From contig JAAYNW010000066.1 in the NCBI GenBank assembly GCA_012520655.1, positions 18,928-82,927 of the forward strand: DNA of 64,000 bases, written 5' to 3'. Source of the stretch: Clostridiales bacterium. GTDB lineage: Bacteria > Bacillota > Clostridia > Lachnospirales > Lachnospiraceae. The position numbers and the translations under genes were made by a program. A model generated the notes under the pieces. It did not search any database, was not told where the DNA came from, and was given only the letters and a program-made list of their open reading frames with translations. Positions 17,952-26,063 of the stretch are shown here, in pieces (positions within the stretch are counted from its first letter, which is position 1; every line of letters begins with the position of its first letter).

Positions 17952-18656
17952 ATGTCATATTGTGTAAATTGCGGCGTAGAATTGGACGCAGACTTGCAGA
18001 ACTGTCCTCTCTGCAATACGCCTGTTATCAATCCGAATGAACTGAGAAAAATGGAACGCTCTCCCGCTTATCCCCGGGAAAAAGGACAAGTGGAAACCGT
18101 AAAAAGAAAAGATTTGGGAATTTTATTATCGGTAGTTTTGAGCGCTACCGCCATAAGTTGTGCGATGCTGAATATTTTTGTATTTAAAAACAGTATGTGG
18201 TCTCTGTTGATTATTGGCATTTGTATCATTCTCTTCGTGCTTGCCATACCGGCAATCATATATACGAAACTGCCGATTTATCTATCGCTTTTATTTGACG
18301 GCATTGCCGTAGGCGGATATTTATATATGATCACGTACCTCACTCCTTCTTCGGAATGGTTCTGGCAGCTCGCTTTGCCGATTACGGCATTAGTCACTCT
18401 ATTGGTCGAGATATTTACGCTCCTGATCCGCTTCTTTCCGGTTTCCTTCATTACTACGGCTCTCTATATTTTTGCGGAAGCCACTGTCTTATGTATAGGA
18501 ATAGAGCTTCTTATCGACAGATTTATTCAAAAACCGCTGGGATTGTCATGGTCTGCGGTAGTTCTGACTGCCTGCGGCATAATTGTCATTGCGCTCATTA
18601 CGATTCTCTCCAAAATGCGACTGCGCGAAGCTGTCAGAAGACGACTGCATTTCTAA
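17952..18656 (+). CDS. Zinc-ribbon membrane protein, DUF6320-like
   Basis: The N-terminus is a zinc ribbon with C4, C7, C18 and C21 (CVNCG ... CPLCNTPV), followed by a linker and about six to seven hydrophobic segments through residue 225, ending in a short basic tail. AGGAGG lies seven bases before the ATG. The close spacing to the condensation-like gene indicates co-transcription. Proteins of this kind occur beside such acyltransferase-like genes in Lachnospiraceae, as I recall; their function is unknown. A sensor or membrane partner for the enzyme is a guess. Confidence 0.75.
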   Translation: MSYCVNCGVELDADLQNCPLCNTPVINPNELRKMERSPAYPREKGQVETVKRKDLGILLSVVLSATAISCAMLNIFVFKNSMWSLLIIGICIILFVLAIPAIIYTKLPIYLSLLFDGIAVGGYLYMITYLTPSSEWFWQLALPITALVTLLVEIFTLLIRFFPVSFITTALYIFAEATVLCIGIELLIDRFIQKPLGLSWSAVVLTACGIIVIALITILSKMRLREAVRRRLHF

Positions 18657-18672
18657 AAAACTACAGTTGAAA

Positions 18673-18722
18673 ATACCCTGATAGACAGTCACATCTGCTT
18701 TTACGACCGTTTATCAGGGTAT
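18673..18722. terminator. Bidirectional terminator
   Basis: An 11-bp perfect inverted repeat ATACCCTGATA / TATCAGGGTAT with a 28-base loop, followed on the plus strand by ATTATTTTATT. It separates convergent genes ending at 18656 and 18729. Confidence 0.65.
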
Positions 18723-18728
18723 ATTATT

Positions 18729-19370
18729 TTATTGGGCTAATAAGATTCCGTGCTTTTTTTCCGCTTCTTCGATACTTCCATAGCCATAGAACTTCGTTTC
18801 ATTTTCAATAATCTGTTTTTCTATATTTTCGCCTTTATCATAAGCTTCCTTGGTTTGCGCAAGTATTAAACCGATCGTTCTCTCCGAATATGAGAGGAGC
18901 TCTCCTCTGAGATAGCTTTCCATAGAAGATCCGTTCGCTGCAGAATCTTCCTGTGTCTTCGCCACTCTTCCTCTTTTTCGCAAATTAGGATAATGGGAGA
19001 GCATATACTCATCCCACTCCAGATGGATTGCGACAAGTTCTTCTACCATTTCTTTTTTGTATTCGGAGGCTTCGGGAATATATTCTTTTACGCGCTCGTA
19101 TTCCTCCGGGAATGTAACCTCCATCATTCTTCCATATTTCTCAAACAGAAGATTCCGGCCTTCCTCATATGCTATCATCAAATCTTCCATATAGCTTCGG
19201 AGGATTTCATCGTTATAAACCATCCACTGGCTCATCCTCATGCGGAAAAATGTATCCGGGTCATCCTGGCAGGATGCTCTTCCTCCGGTGTTATAAACAT
19301 GTTGAAACATATCCCATTCAATTTGTACAATGTCGAATATTAAATGCTCTCTTTCAGTAATTTCTGCCAT
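18729..19370 (-). CDS. DUF4125-like cytoplasmic protein
   Basis: A 213-aa soluble, acidic, largely helical protein. The stretch [24 protein letters not shown] near the N-terminus is what I associate with the DUF4125 family, common in gut Firmicutes and of unknown function. The ATG at 19370 is preferred because AAGGAG lies eight bases upstream; an in-frame start nine codons earlier lacks one. It is the second gene of an operon with the GerMN lipoprotein upstream (40 bp gap). Confidence 0.62.
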   Translation of the reverse strand: MAEITEREHLIFDIVQIEWDMFQHVYNTGGRASCQDDPDTFFRMRMSQWMVYNDEILRSYMEDLMIAYEEGRNLLFEKYGRMMEVTFPEEYERVKEYIPEASEYKKEMVEELVAIHLEWDEYMLSHYPNLRKRGRVAKTQEDSAANGSSMESYLRGELLSYSERTIGLILAQTKEAYDKGENIEKQIIENETKFYGYGSIEEAEKKHGILLAQ

Positions 19371-19409
19371 ATCTAATCTCCTTCCGGCCTCTGGCATCTA
19401 TTCTCCGGC

Positions 19410-19934
19410 CTATTGGGAATCCAAATCCAGGCTTACTTCTCCAAAGGTCAATGGCTCATCATATATTGCATGACCGGTTTCTATAGTTTTCCCTTCCACC
19501 GTAATTTGTAACGCGTCTGCCTCATACGCCTGCAAAAAGGTATCCGTAAGAGCTGTCATGATTACATTTTCTCCGCCGCTGCCCATAGTCTCTAAATATT
19601 CTCCAAAGGCCTCCGACAAATCCAAATGAAGAACGCTCTTTCCGTCTTCCTCCGTTATTTGAAATTCATTCACTTTCGTATCCATAGAAACAATATTATG
19701 TACAGCCAGATAGCCAACGATGATATCGGGAGTTACCTCTTCCACAAGTATTGTTTCCGTTTCCAATCCATCCGCTTTGCTGTTGCTGAAATATATTACC
19801 AGCTCTTTTGCTTCGTTCGCTTCTGCCTGCATTACTTCCGATACCGTTTCTCCGGAGTTCTCAGAACTGCTGCACGCCGAAAATACCACGCTTGCCAAAA
19901 ACATTACCAGTGTAATCCATCTTCTCCCTTTCAT
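19410..19934 (-). CDS. GerMN-domain lipoprotein
   Basis: The N-terminus is a lipoprotein signal (VMFLASVVFSAC, lipobox cysteine C21). The mature part fits the GerMN domain: LVIYFSNSKADGLETE, a VDFQI-like segment, LHLDLSEAF, then NVIMTALTDTFLQAYEADALQITVEGK. GerMN occurs in sporulation/germination lipoproteins such as GerM and in other cell-surface proteins, where it probably binds peptidoglycan or a protein partner. At 174 aa it is a single-domain form. An extended -10 promoter lies about 90 bp upstream. Confidence 0.82.
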   Translation of the reverse strand: MKGRRWITLVMFLASVVFSACSSSENSGETVSEVMQAEANEAKELVIYFSNSKADGLETETILVEEVTPDIIVGYLAVHNIVSMDTKVNEFQITEEDGKSVLHLDLSEAFGEYLETMGSGGENVIMTALTDTFLQAYEADALQITVEGKTIETGHAIYDEPLTFGEVSLDLDSQ

Positions 19935-20022
19935 ACTCTACTCCAATCCCTATATCAGAGCATTGCACACACGCATACTCTCCTCCCTGACCGTATATCC
20001 GATACGGCCGACAACTGAGTTT

Positions 20023-20051
20023 ATTTTACCATACAATGGAAAAAAACGCAA
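20023..20051 (-). promoter_or_regulatory. Promoter for the GerMN-DUF4125 operon
   Basis: Minus strand -35 TTGCGT (20046-20051), exact 17-base spacer ending in TGG, -10 TAAAAT (20023-20028). The TGn extension supports activity. The leader to the GerMN start is about 80 nt. Confidence 0.55.
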
Positions 20052-20135
20052 AAATACACATTCGACAAAATTCTTTTCTGTTTGCTCTGTCCGCTCATCT
20101 GCATCTCTGTCTCCGCATACGTTGAAAAAAATAAA

Positions 20136-20163
20136 AAGTCGACGGCATTCCTGCAATCGACTT
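20136..20163 (-). terminator. Terminator of tRNA-Leu(AAG)
   Basis: Inverted repeat AAGTCGA / TCGACTT with a 14-base loop, extended by A-T pairs, then TTTATTTTTTT on the minus strand. It begins 16 bp downstream of the tRNA. Confidence 0.72.
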
Positions 20164-20179
20164 CTTAATTATATAATAC

Positions 20180-20263
20180 TGCGGAAGAAGGGACTTGAAC
20201 CCTCACGATGTAACCATCACAAGATCCTTAGTCTTGCTCGTCTGCCAATTCCGACACTTCCGC
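20180..20263 (-). tRNA. tRNA-Leu, anticodon AAG
   Basis: The minus strand folds as a class II tRNA of 84 nt. The acceptor stem is GCGGAAG / CTTCCGC with discriminator A. The D-arm contains GAATTGGCAGACGA. The anticodon stem is CAAGA / TCTTG around the loop CTAAGGA, giving anticodon AAG with U33 and G37. A long variable arm (TGATGGTTACATCG) is typical of Leu. The T-loop is TTCAAGT. CCA is not encoded. A34 would normally be deaminated to inosine to read CUU and CUC codons. It has its own promoter and terminator. Confidence 0.93.
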
Positions 20264-20292
20264 ATAGCGCAATCACTTACGCCGCAAGTAGG

Positions 20293-20321
20293 ATAGTATC
20301 ATTTTGAAAGTAAAAAGTCAA
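20293..20321 (-). promoter_or_regulatory. Promoter of tRNA-Leu(AAG)
   Basis: -35 TTGACT (20316-20321), 17-base spacer ending in TGA, -10 TACTAT (20293-20298), on the minus strand, 30 bp upstream of the mature tRNA 5' end. Between it and the next plus-strand promoter (20322-20456) there is only AT-rich sequence with no gene that I can see. Confidence 0.7.
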
Positions 20322-20456
20322 TATATTTTTTACAATTTTATAAAAAATATTAATTTATTCTATCATATATTTTTTTATTTATTCGTTTGATTTTTTATAC
20401 TTCATGATCCATTAAGCTCGAAAATGCAAAAAAACGCAAAAAATCCATACTTATAA

Positions 20457-20485
20457 TTGAATTCCAAGGATTTCCTTGTTATAAT
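20457..20485 (+). promoter_or_regulatory. Strong promoter with a palindrome in its spacer, upstream of the FliD-like gene
   Basis: -35 TTGAAT (20457-20462), exact 17-base spacer, perfect -10 TATAAT (20480-20485). The spacer contains the inverted repeat CAAGGA-TT-TCCTTG (20465-20478), placed where a repressor would block polymerase. The leader to the ATG at 20577 is about 85 nt and holds AAAGGAG seven bases before the start. Confidence 0.65.
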
Positions 20486-20576
20486 ATTAATATCATAGGA
20501 ATAGTGTACACATTTTATTTACATAAGCAACCTAAAAAGGCACGGAGGCCTGATTATTTATCAAAGGAGTGAATTT

Positions 20577-21338
20577 ATGAATATTAGGACGAAATCAGAT
20601 GTATCTTATTTATTTTCCAATATGTCATCTTCCAGGTCCGGTTCAAATCTGGGTAACTTAAACTTTTTATCCGATTATGCCAGTATCAAGAACGGAAGCT
20701 ACGGAAAACTATTAAAAGCATATTATAACAAAGTCGGCAATGACTCTACGGCAAGTAAAAGCACATCTACTTCCTTGGCTTCGGACTCTACTAAGACTCT
20801 TGCCGCTATCGATAGTGCTGCCGATAAGTTGAAAGAATCTGCCGATGCATTAATAAATAAAGGGACCGATTCTTTATTTAAAGAAAAAGAAGTAACCGTA
20901 AAAAACGAGGACGGTACTATTACCACTTCGAAGCAATATGATATGGATGGCATATATAAGGCTGTGTCCGGTTTTGTAACCAATTATAATTCCCTTATTG
21001 ATTCGGTAGCCAAATCGGATTCTTCGGCCGTATTAAAAGCGGCTTCCAATATGACAAATATCACAAGCCTGTATTCAAAAACATTGGAAAAGGCAGGAAT
21101 TACAGTAGGAAGCAATAATAAGCTTTCCGTTGATAAGGCGAAATTCGAAAAAGCTGATATTTCTACTTTAAAATCCATATTTAACGCTTCGCCTTCATTT
21201 GCTTACAGCATTTCAAGCCAGGCTTCCTACATCGATTATGCGGCAAGCCGTGAAGCTCTAAAGGCAAATACATATAATGGTGCCGGATTCTATAGCAATA
21301 ATTATTCTATGGGCAATTTATTTAACCGTTTGTTTTAG
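20577..21338 (+). CDS. Ser/Asn/Lys-rich orphan protein with FliD-like C-terminal segment
   Basis: A 253-aa protein without cysteine or tryptophan and rich in Ser, Asn, Lys and Ala, as in flagellar axial and other exported structural proteins. The part around residues 120-205 (YKAVSGFVTNYNSLIDSV ... KAGITVGSNNKLSVDKAKF) resembles the C-terminal region of flagellar cap FliD proteins. The N-terminal FLSDYASIKNGSYGKLLKAYY segment is something I do not recognise functionally. No signal peptide is seen. A strong ribosome binding site and promoter suggest high expression. No flagellar genes are in the window. It sits between two tRNA-Leu genes. Confidence 0.6.
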   Translation: MNIRTKSDVSYLFSNMSSSRSGSNLGNLNFLSDYASIKNGSYGKLLKAYYNKVGNDSTASKSTSTSLASDSTKTLAAIDSAADKLKESADALINKGTDSLFKEKEVTVKNEDGTITTSKQYDMDGIYKAVSGFVTNYNSLIDSVAKSDSSAVLKAASNMTNITSLYSKTLEKAGITVGSNNKLSVDKAKFEKADISTLKSIFNASPSFAYSISSQASYIDYAASREALKANTYNGAGFYSNNYSMGNLFNRLF

Positions 21339-21355
21339 CATATAAGTTAGCACGT

Positions 21356-21400
21356 AAAAAAGACATAAGATTTCCTAAACGGAAACGTTATGTCTTTTTT
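21356..21400. terminator. Bidirectional terminator
   Basis: AAAAAAGACATAA / TTATGTCTTTTTT inverted repeat with a 19-base loop that contains a second small pairing (TTTCC / GGAAA). It serves the plus-strand FliD-like gene and, on the minus strand, the tRNA-Leu(CAG) ending at 21403. Confidence 0.85.
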
Positions 21401-21402
21401 TA

Positions 21403-21486
21403 TGCAGGAAAAGGGACTTGAACCCTCATGATATTGCTATCACACGGACCTGAACCGTGCGCGTCTGCCAATTCCGCCATTCCTGC
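21403..21486 (-). tRNA. tRNA-Leu, anticodon CAG
   Basis: Minus-strand class II tRNA of 84 nt: acceptor GCAGGAA / TTCCTGC with discriminator A, D-arm GGAATTGGCAGACGC, anticodon stem CACGG / CCGTG around loop TTCAGGT (anticodon CAG), long variable arm, T-loop TTCAAGT. CCA is not encoded. It reads CUG codons. Confidence 0.94.
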
Positions 21487-21497
21487 ACGCAAAAGTT

Positions 21498-21526
21498 ATT
21501 GTATATGTTTTTTAACTTTCTGTCAA
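21498..21526 (-). promoter_or_regulatory. Promoter of tRNA-Leu(CAG)
   Basis: Perfect -35 TTGACA (21521-21526), 17-base A-rich spacer, -10 TACAAT (21498-21503), 12 bp upstream of the mature tRNA 5' end. Confidence 0.75.
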
Positions 21527-21628
21527 CTATAAATTAATATTTTAAATCAACACCTCTCCGTATACTTTTCTTATCCGCCACATACATTTAAATTAACAAA
21601 AAGAAATAACCTCCAAAAGGATTCTTAT

Positions 21629-22318
21629 ATGTGTGAAAGCAACGTACTGCCATATCGCGATGATATAAAAGTGCTTATAGTGGGCAGAGCTAAGGATACG
21701 GTCAATTATGAAAAAGCTCTAGCTGCCATGGGTATCTCTTACCTAACTACGATGGAGCTGGAGTACCTTTCCGACTTCGATGCTCTCCTGCTTCCGGGAG
21801 GAGGCGATATTACTCCCGCCTTTTTCGGCCAGAAGAATCAGGGCTCCAAAAATATGGATACCGAACTGGATATTATACAGTTACAGGCTTTGGATTTCTT
21901 TGTAAAGCGAGAATATCCGGTGTTCGGAATATGCAAAGGAATACAGGTTATCAATGTTTATTTTAACGGCACAATCATCCAGGATCTCAAGCAAGCCGAA
22001 CATCATGCATGGAATAACGGAGATCGTATTCATTCCTCCGTTTCACTTCCCGGTACTCCTCTTTTCTCACTATATGGGAGACACTTCAATGTAAACAGCG
22101 CGCATCACCAAGGTATCGGAAAAGTCGGCTACAGCCTAAGCGTTATCCAGACCGCCGATGATAATGTTGTCGAAGGTATTATACACGATACACTCCCTAT
22201 TATCGGTGTGCAGTGGCACCCGGAGCGGCTTTTCGACACTTCCGTTCCCCGGGATACCGTGGACGGACGCCCGCTTTTTTCTTACTTTTTATCCTTATGC
22301 GATTCTGCCGGAGTTTGA
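21629..22318 (+). CDS. Class I glutamine amidotransferase, gamma-glutamyl-GABA hydrolase-like
   Basis: The 229-aa protein has the LLLPGGGDITPAFFGQ motif (54-68), nucleophile C102 in FGICKGIQ, and the His-Glu pair of the triad in GVQWHPER near residue 195. This matches the PuuD/peptidase C26 family, which hydrolyses gamma-glutamyl bonds in polyamine catabolism and other pathways. No polyamine genes are adjacent, so the substrate is open. Its end overlaps the convergent DUF2974 gene by 37 bp. Confidence 0.85.
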   Translation: MCESNVLPYRDDIKVLIVGRAKDTVNYEKALAAMGISYLTTMELEYLSDFDALLLPGGGDITPAFFGQKNQGSKNMDTELDIIQLQALDFFVKREYPVFGICKGIQVINVYFNGTIIQDLKQAEHHAWNNGDRIHSSVSLPGTPLFSLYGRHFNVNSAHHQGIGKVGYSLSVIQTADDNVVEGIIHDTLPIIGVQWHPERLFDTSVPRDTVDGRPLFSYFLSLCDSAGV

Positions 22319-23493
22319 ATTTCTTTTCTTCTCCGGCGTTTTTGTTCCCGTTTCTTTTTGTTTTCTTCCCGCTTTATCTTGCCTTCTTCCGCCCGTTCCT
22401 GGATTTCTTCCCTTGCCTTTTCGCCGGCAATCTCAAATAACGAAATAACGATCCTCTTCATCATTCCCGCAGTCTCGGCATCCAACCCCTTCACTGCCGC
22501 TACTACCGCCAGCATACTCTTCTTCCAATCCGCCGTAAAATCAATCAGAGTCGTCGCTTGAGAGGCCGCCACTACCTCATATAAGGTATCTACAAAGGAA
22601 TGGATATGCTCTTGATCCAAAGACAGTATCCACTCATTCAAAGCATCATCCATAAACTTTCTGCTCTTATATATGTCCTTCGCACTCACAAAGGCATCAT
22701 CTTTTACAAGCCACGTATAAGGATCGTGCTGCAGCAGACCGAATGTTTTGCTCTCTACCACCATGTATTCGTCCTTATGAGACCCTAGCAGCATTCCTAC
22801 CAGCGATGAGTGCGGAATAATCTTTACCACCCGATCTGCAATTTCTTCATAATGTCCGCTTTCTCTTATCTCAGGGCGAAAGCCCGGGCCGTCATGGCTG
22901 AATATCTTAACAATCCTCTTTCGTACCTCCGGTCTGCAATTCATCGCCGCATATACTGCAAAATTACCTCCTTTGGAATGACCTCCCGTATAGAACTCCT
23001 TCGAGAACTTCCCGGCTACTTCATTCATATATTGTACACTGTAGATCTGTCCCGGCACCGGCTCGGAAAAAGCCAGATTAAAGTCTTCTTTCCAACCGAT
23101 AATTGTCTCATCCGTCCCCCGGTAAGACAAATATACCGTCTTATCATCCAAAAGATAAGTAATGGCTGAAAACTGCGTCTCTTTTTCCGGTTCGATAAAG
23201 TTTACATAATAATTGAGTTTGATAGAACCGTAACGCACACTGTTTAACATCCCATCAAACAGCGCCATATTCTCTTTCCTGTATCTTTCATCCGCAAAAA
23301 GCTTCTCCTTATCCTGATGACGGTTCACATATTCTATTGTAACAAAAGGCTTTTCCTCCGAAATATCCGGCACAATGCCATCGAATTTCAAATAGCTGAG
23401 CTGGCACAGAACCAGACTGTCCACTTCATTCATCGGCTTCTCAGTAAACGTATAATCTGCATATTCTTTCAAATAATCAATAATCGTTCCCAT
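22282..23493 (-). CDS. DUF2974 (Mbeg1-like) alpha/beta hydrolase-fold protein
   Basis: The family's characteristic N-terminus (MGTIIDYLKEYADYTFTEKPMNEVDSLVLCQLSYLKFD) is followed by a lipase-like core with YLSYRGTDETIIGW and the nucleophile elbow GGHSKGGNFA (S173). The C-terminal 70 residues are strongly basic with many Lys-Arg-Glu repeats. Probable intracellular esterase or lipase of unknown substrate. GAGGGG precedes the ATG. It lies 12 bp downstream of the nucleoid-associated protein gene and is probably co-transcribed with it. Confidence 0.85.
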   Translation of the reverse strand: MGTIIDYLKEYADYTFTEKPMNEVDSLVLCQLSYLKFDGIVPDISEEKPFVTIEYVNRHQDKEKLFADERYRKENMALFDGMLNSVRYGSIKLNYYVNFIEPEKETQFSAITYLLDDKTVYLSYRGTDETIIGWKEDFNLAFSEPVPGQIYSVQYMNEVAGKFSKEFYTGGHSKGGNFAVYAAMNCRPEVRKRIVKIFSHDGPGFRPEIRESGHYEEIADRVVKIIPHSSLVGMLLGSHKDEYMVVESKTFGLLQHDPYTWLVKDDAFVSAKDIYKSRKFMDDALNEWILSLDQEHIHSFVDTLYEVVAASQATTLIDFTADWKKSMLAVVAAVKGLDAETAGMMKRIVISLFEIAGEKAREEIQERAEEGKIKREENKKKREQKRRRRKEIQTPAESHKDKK

Positions 23494-23505
23494 GCCGTGT
23501 CCCCT

Positions 23506-24531
23506 CTAAAAACGTGCCTCCAAATGTCCGATATTTTTTATAAGTACGGATACCGTACCGTCCGGATTCGTGATAAACTCCACACATCCTGGATTTTTAT
23601 ATTGTTCCATCGGAATCTTAATTTCTATTCCCGTATCCGTATACAAATGCTGCTTCTGGTATTTCTTTATTGTCGCTTCGCTTTGAGGTAATATTTCTTC
23701 CTTAACCAGATCATACTTTTCCATTTTATCCTGAAAAGCAACTTTTAACTCCGGTTTTTCTTCAAATATCCTATCCGCAATCTCCTCTACCACGAATCCG
23801 CCGTTTTCCTGCAGTTCTTCCTGTATAATGCTTTTTGCCTTCATGTGAGCTTCATATTGAGACAGTTCATCATAAGCATCCTTCTGGACTGCTTCCACCG
23901 CTTTCGTCACGATTGACAGCTTCGATTTATGTGACATATGGCTGCTGCATTTAAGAAATAAATAAGAAAAATAATTTGTCTTTTCTCCGTTCACCTCATA
24001 CTTTTTCTCTATAACCTGTACCGACAGATCCGCAAGACGAATAATCGCCGCTTCGCTCAGCCTCTGAGTCTCGGACGGAAGTATAGACTTATGCCGGATT
24101 ACCTCATTAGTGTTTCCCCCTTCTTCCGAAGCAAGCGTCCGATGAGTATACAACGCTTTGTAATTCATCTTGAGAAAGGCCAAATACTCATCGTCTCCGC
24201 TTCTGAACCGCACTACGATGAGATCCGCCGGCGGAATATCTATATTGCTGTTCATAATGCTATATAATAGCTCCGCCGCATCCTTGCTTATTTCCACAAA
24301 GAAGTCATCCGAATACTGCTCCAGCATTTTATAGACCTCCGACTCTTCTTTATAAAACTGACATATCTTCCCATCATCCCCCGAGGAAATTTTAGCGATA
24401 TGCTCCTTCAAAAAATCGGCAAATTCAGAACCATATTCAATCTCCTCATCCGACAGCACCGGCATCCCAATCGTCGAATCGAGAATGTGTAATATTACCT
24501 TTTTTATCCTTATGTCCTCTTTTACTATCAT
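23506..24531 (-). CDS. NA37-family nucleoid-associated protein
   Basis: The protein fits the 37-kDa nucleoid-associated family (PF04245; YejK/NdpA in E. coli): N-terminal IRIKKVILHILDS, a conserved central FLKMNYKALYTHRTL segment, and the NYFSYLFLKCSSHMSHKSK region. At 341 aa it is full length. In E. coli the protein binds the nucleoid; its function in clostridia is not established. It is directly upstream of the DUF2974 gene and downstream of the trk genes on the same strand. Confidence 0.82.
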   Translation of the reverse strand: MIVKEDIRIKKVILHILDSTIGMPVLSDEEIEYGSEFADFLKEHIAKISSGDDGKICQFYKEESEVYKMLEQYSDDFFVEISKDAAELLYSIMNSNIDIPPADLIVVRFRSGDDEYLAFLKMNYKALYTHRTLASEEGGNTNEVIRHKSILPSETQRLSEAAIIRLADLSVQVIEKKYEVNGEKTNYFSYLFLKCSSHMSHKSKLSIVTKAVEAVQKDAYDELSQYEAHMKAKSIIQEELQENGGFVVEEIADRIFEEKPELKVAFQDKMEKYDLVKEEILPQSEATIKKYQKQHLYTDTGIEIKIPMEQYKNPGCVEFITNPDGTVSVLIKNIGHLEARF

Positions 24532-24559
24532 CTACCGTACCTCTCTCTTTTCCATCATC

Positions 24560-25995
24560 TTATTTCTTCCACGTCCCGGGAGACAAGAGTATAAGTATCG
24601 GCAAAAGCTCCAGCCTGCCGACGAGCATATCGAACATAAGAACCAGCTTGGAAAATGCTGAAAATGCCGAATAATTTCCCGAAGGCCCTACCATACTGAA
24701 GCCTGCCCCTACATTATTGAACGTAGCAGCCACTGCCGAAAGGTTCGTTGTAAAATCAAATTCATTTAAAGAAAGGAGCAGAAAGGAGCCGAAAAAGATA
24801 AATATATAAATCATCGCATATACCTGCACCGATTTTGTCACGCTACTCTCCACGACATGTCCGTCCAGATGAATCTTTTTGAATCCCCTCGGATGAATCA
24901 CATAGGAAATTTCATTTTTTATTGAACGAAGCGTAATGATAAATCGGGATATTTTAAATCCACCGCTGGTTCCCCCCGCACAGGCACCCAGCAATGACAG
25001 AATAAGTAAAATTGCCTTTGAGAATTCAGGCCATGTATTATAGTCCGTCGATGAAAATCCGGTAGTCGTTATTATAGATACTACTTGAAGCAGTGCGTGA
25101 TGAAAGCCTAAGAAAATACTGTCAAAATAGCTTCTCGTATTGAGGGTAATCAGAATCGCAGCTAAAAGTACTATGACAAAATAATAACGGAGTTCCTCGC
25201 TTGCAAATGCCTCCTTGGGCTTCTTAATAAGAATGAGGTAGAATATCTGAAAATTAATACCGCATATAAACATCAATACGGTTAGAATCGTCTGTATCGC
25301 AATCGAATAGCTTCCGAGGCTGGAATTGAGCAGCCCGAAGCCTCCGGTTCCCACCGCCGAAAAAGTCAATGTAACCGCATCATATACAGATAAGCCCGCT
25401 ATAAATAAAAAAACAGTTCCCGCAAATGTAATACCTATATAAATACCGTAAAGTATCATTGCCGTATTCTTTACACGAGGTACCAGCTTACCCACTCTGG
25501 GACCCGGACTTTCCGCCCGTAAAAGATGCATATTATAGCTTCCCGACAACGGAAGAACTGCCAAAATCAATACCAGGACACCCATTCCTCCTATCCAGTG
25601 GGTAAAGCATCTCCATAGTTGAGTGCTTCTCGATAAAGCTTCCACGTCAGTAAGAATAGTCGCCCCCGTAGTTGTAAATCCCGATACCGTTTCAAATATC
25701 GCGTCCGTATAAGAAGGGATCTCCCCGCTTAAATAAAATGGCAGCGCCCCCACCAGACTCAAAATAATCCAGCTTAAGGATACGGATACAAATCCTTCTT
25801 TAGCATAAAATACTTTATTTTCGGTTTAAAACGCCTGCCTATCATGCTGACCACAAAGCAGACTGCCATTACGGCAATAAAATAAACAGCACTTCTTTCA
25901 CGGTACCAAATACCGACTAAACAGGGCAATGACATAAATAACGCCTCAAACTCCAATACCCTGCATAATATATATCGAATCATCGAATAATTCAT
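24560..25995 (-). pseudogene. trkH: Trk/Ktr potassium channel subunit TrkH, interrupted by a single-base frameshift
   Basis: Two adjacent reading frames encode one TrkH. Residues 1-65 lie in 25995 to about 25815 and end at a TAA (25774). The remainder, in another frame from about 25820 to 24560, continues the homology (FYAKEGFVSVSLSWIILSL, then SGFTTTGATILTDVE and HWIGGMGVLVL selectivity-filter repeats). Adding one base to the AAAA run at 25818-25821 would restore a protein of about 478 aa, the normal family length. TrkH is the membrane pore of a potassium uptake system gated by TrkA, whose intact gene lies just upstream. A sequencing error in the run, a real mutation, or inefficient -1 slippage at A-AAG are all possible. 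Confidence 0.85.
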
Positions 25996-26063
25996 TCTAT
26001 TTTCCTCTATCTAAATATCTCAATATAGAAATATTCTTTCTCCTCAAATATTACTTTCTGTCC

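Noticed and set aside
20493..20570. Cyclic-di-GMP riboswitch in the leader of the FliD-like gene
   Set aside because: The leader has a few GC-rich words but lacks the conserved GEMM core, and is too short for two complete helices plus an expression platform.
25810..25830. Programmed ribosomal frameshift in trkH
   Set aside because: There is no X-XXY-YYZ heptamer and I saw no downstream pseudoknot. A lost base in the A run is simpler, although slippage at A-AAG is not excluded.
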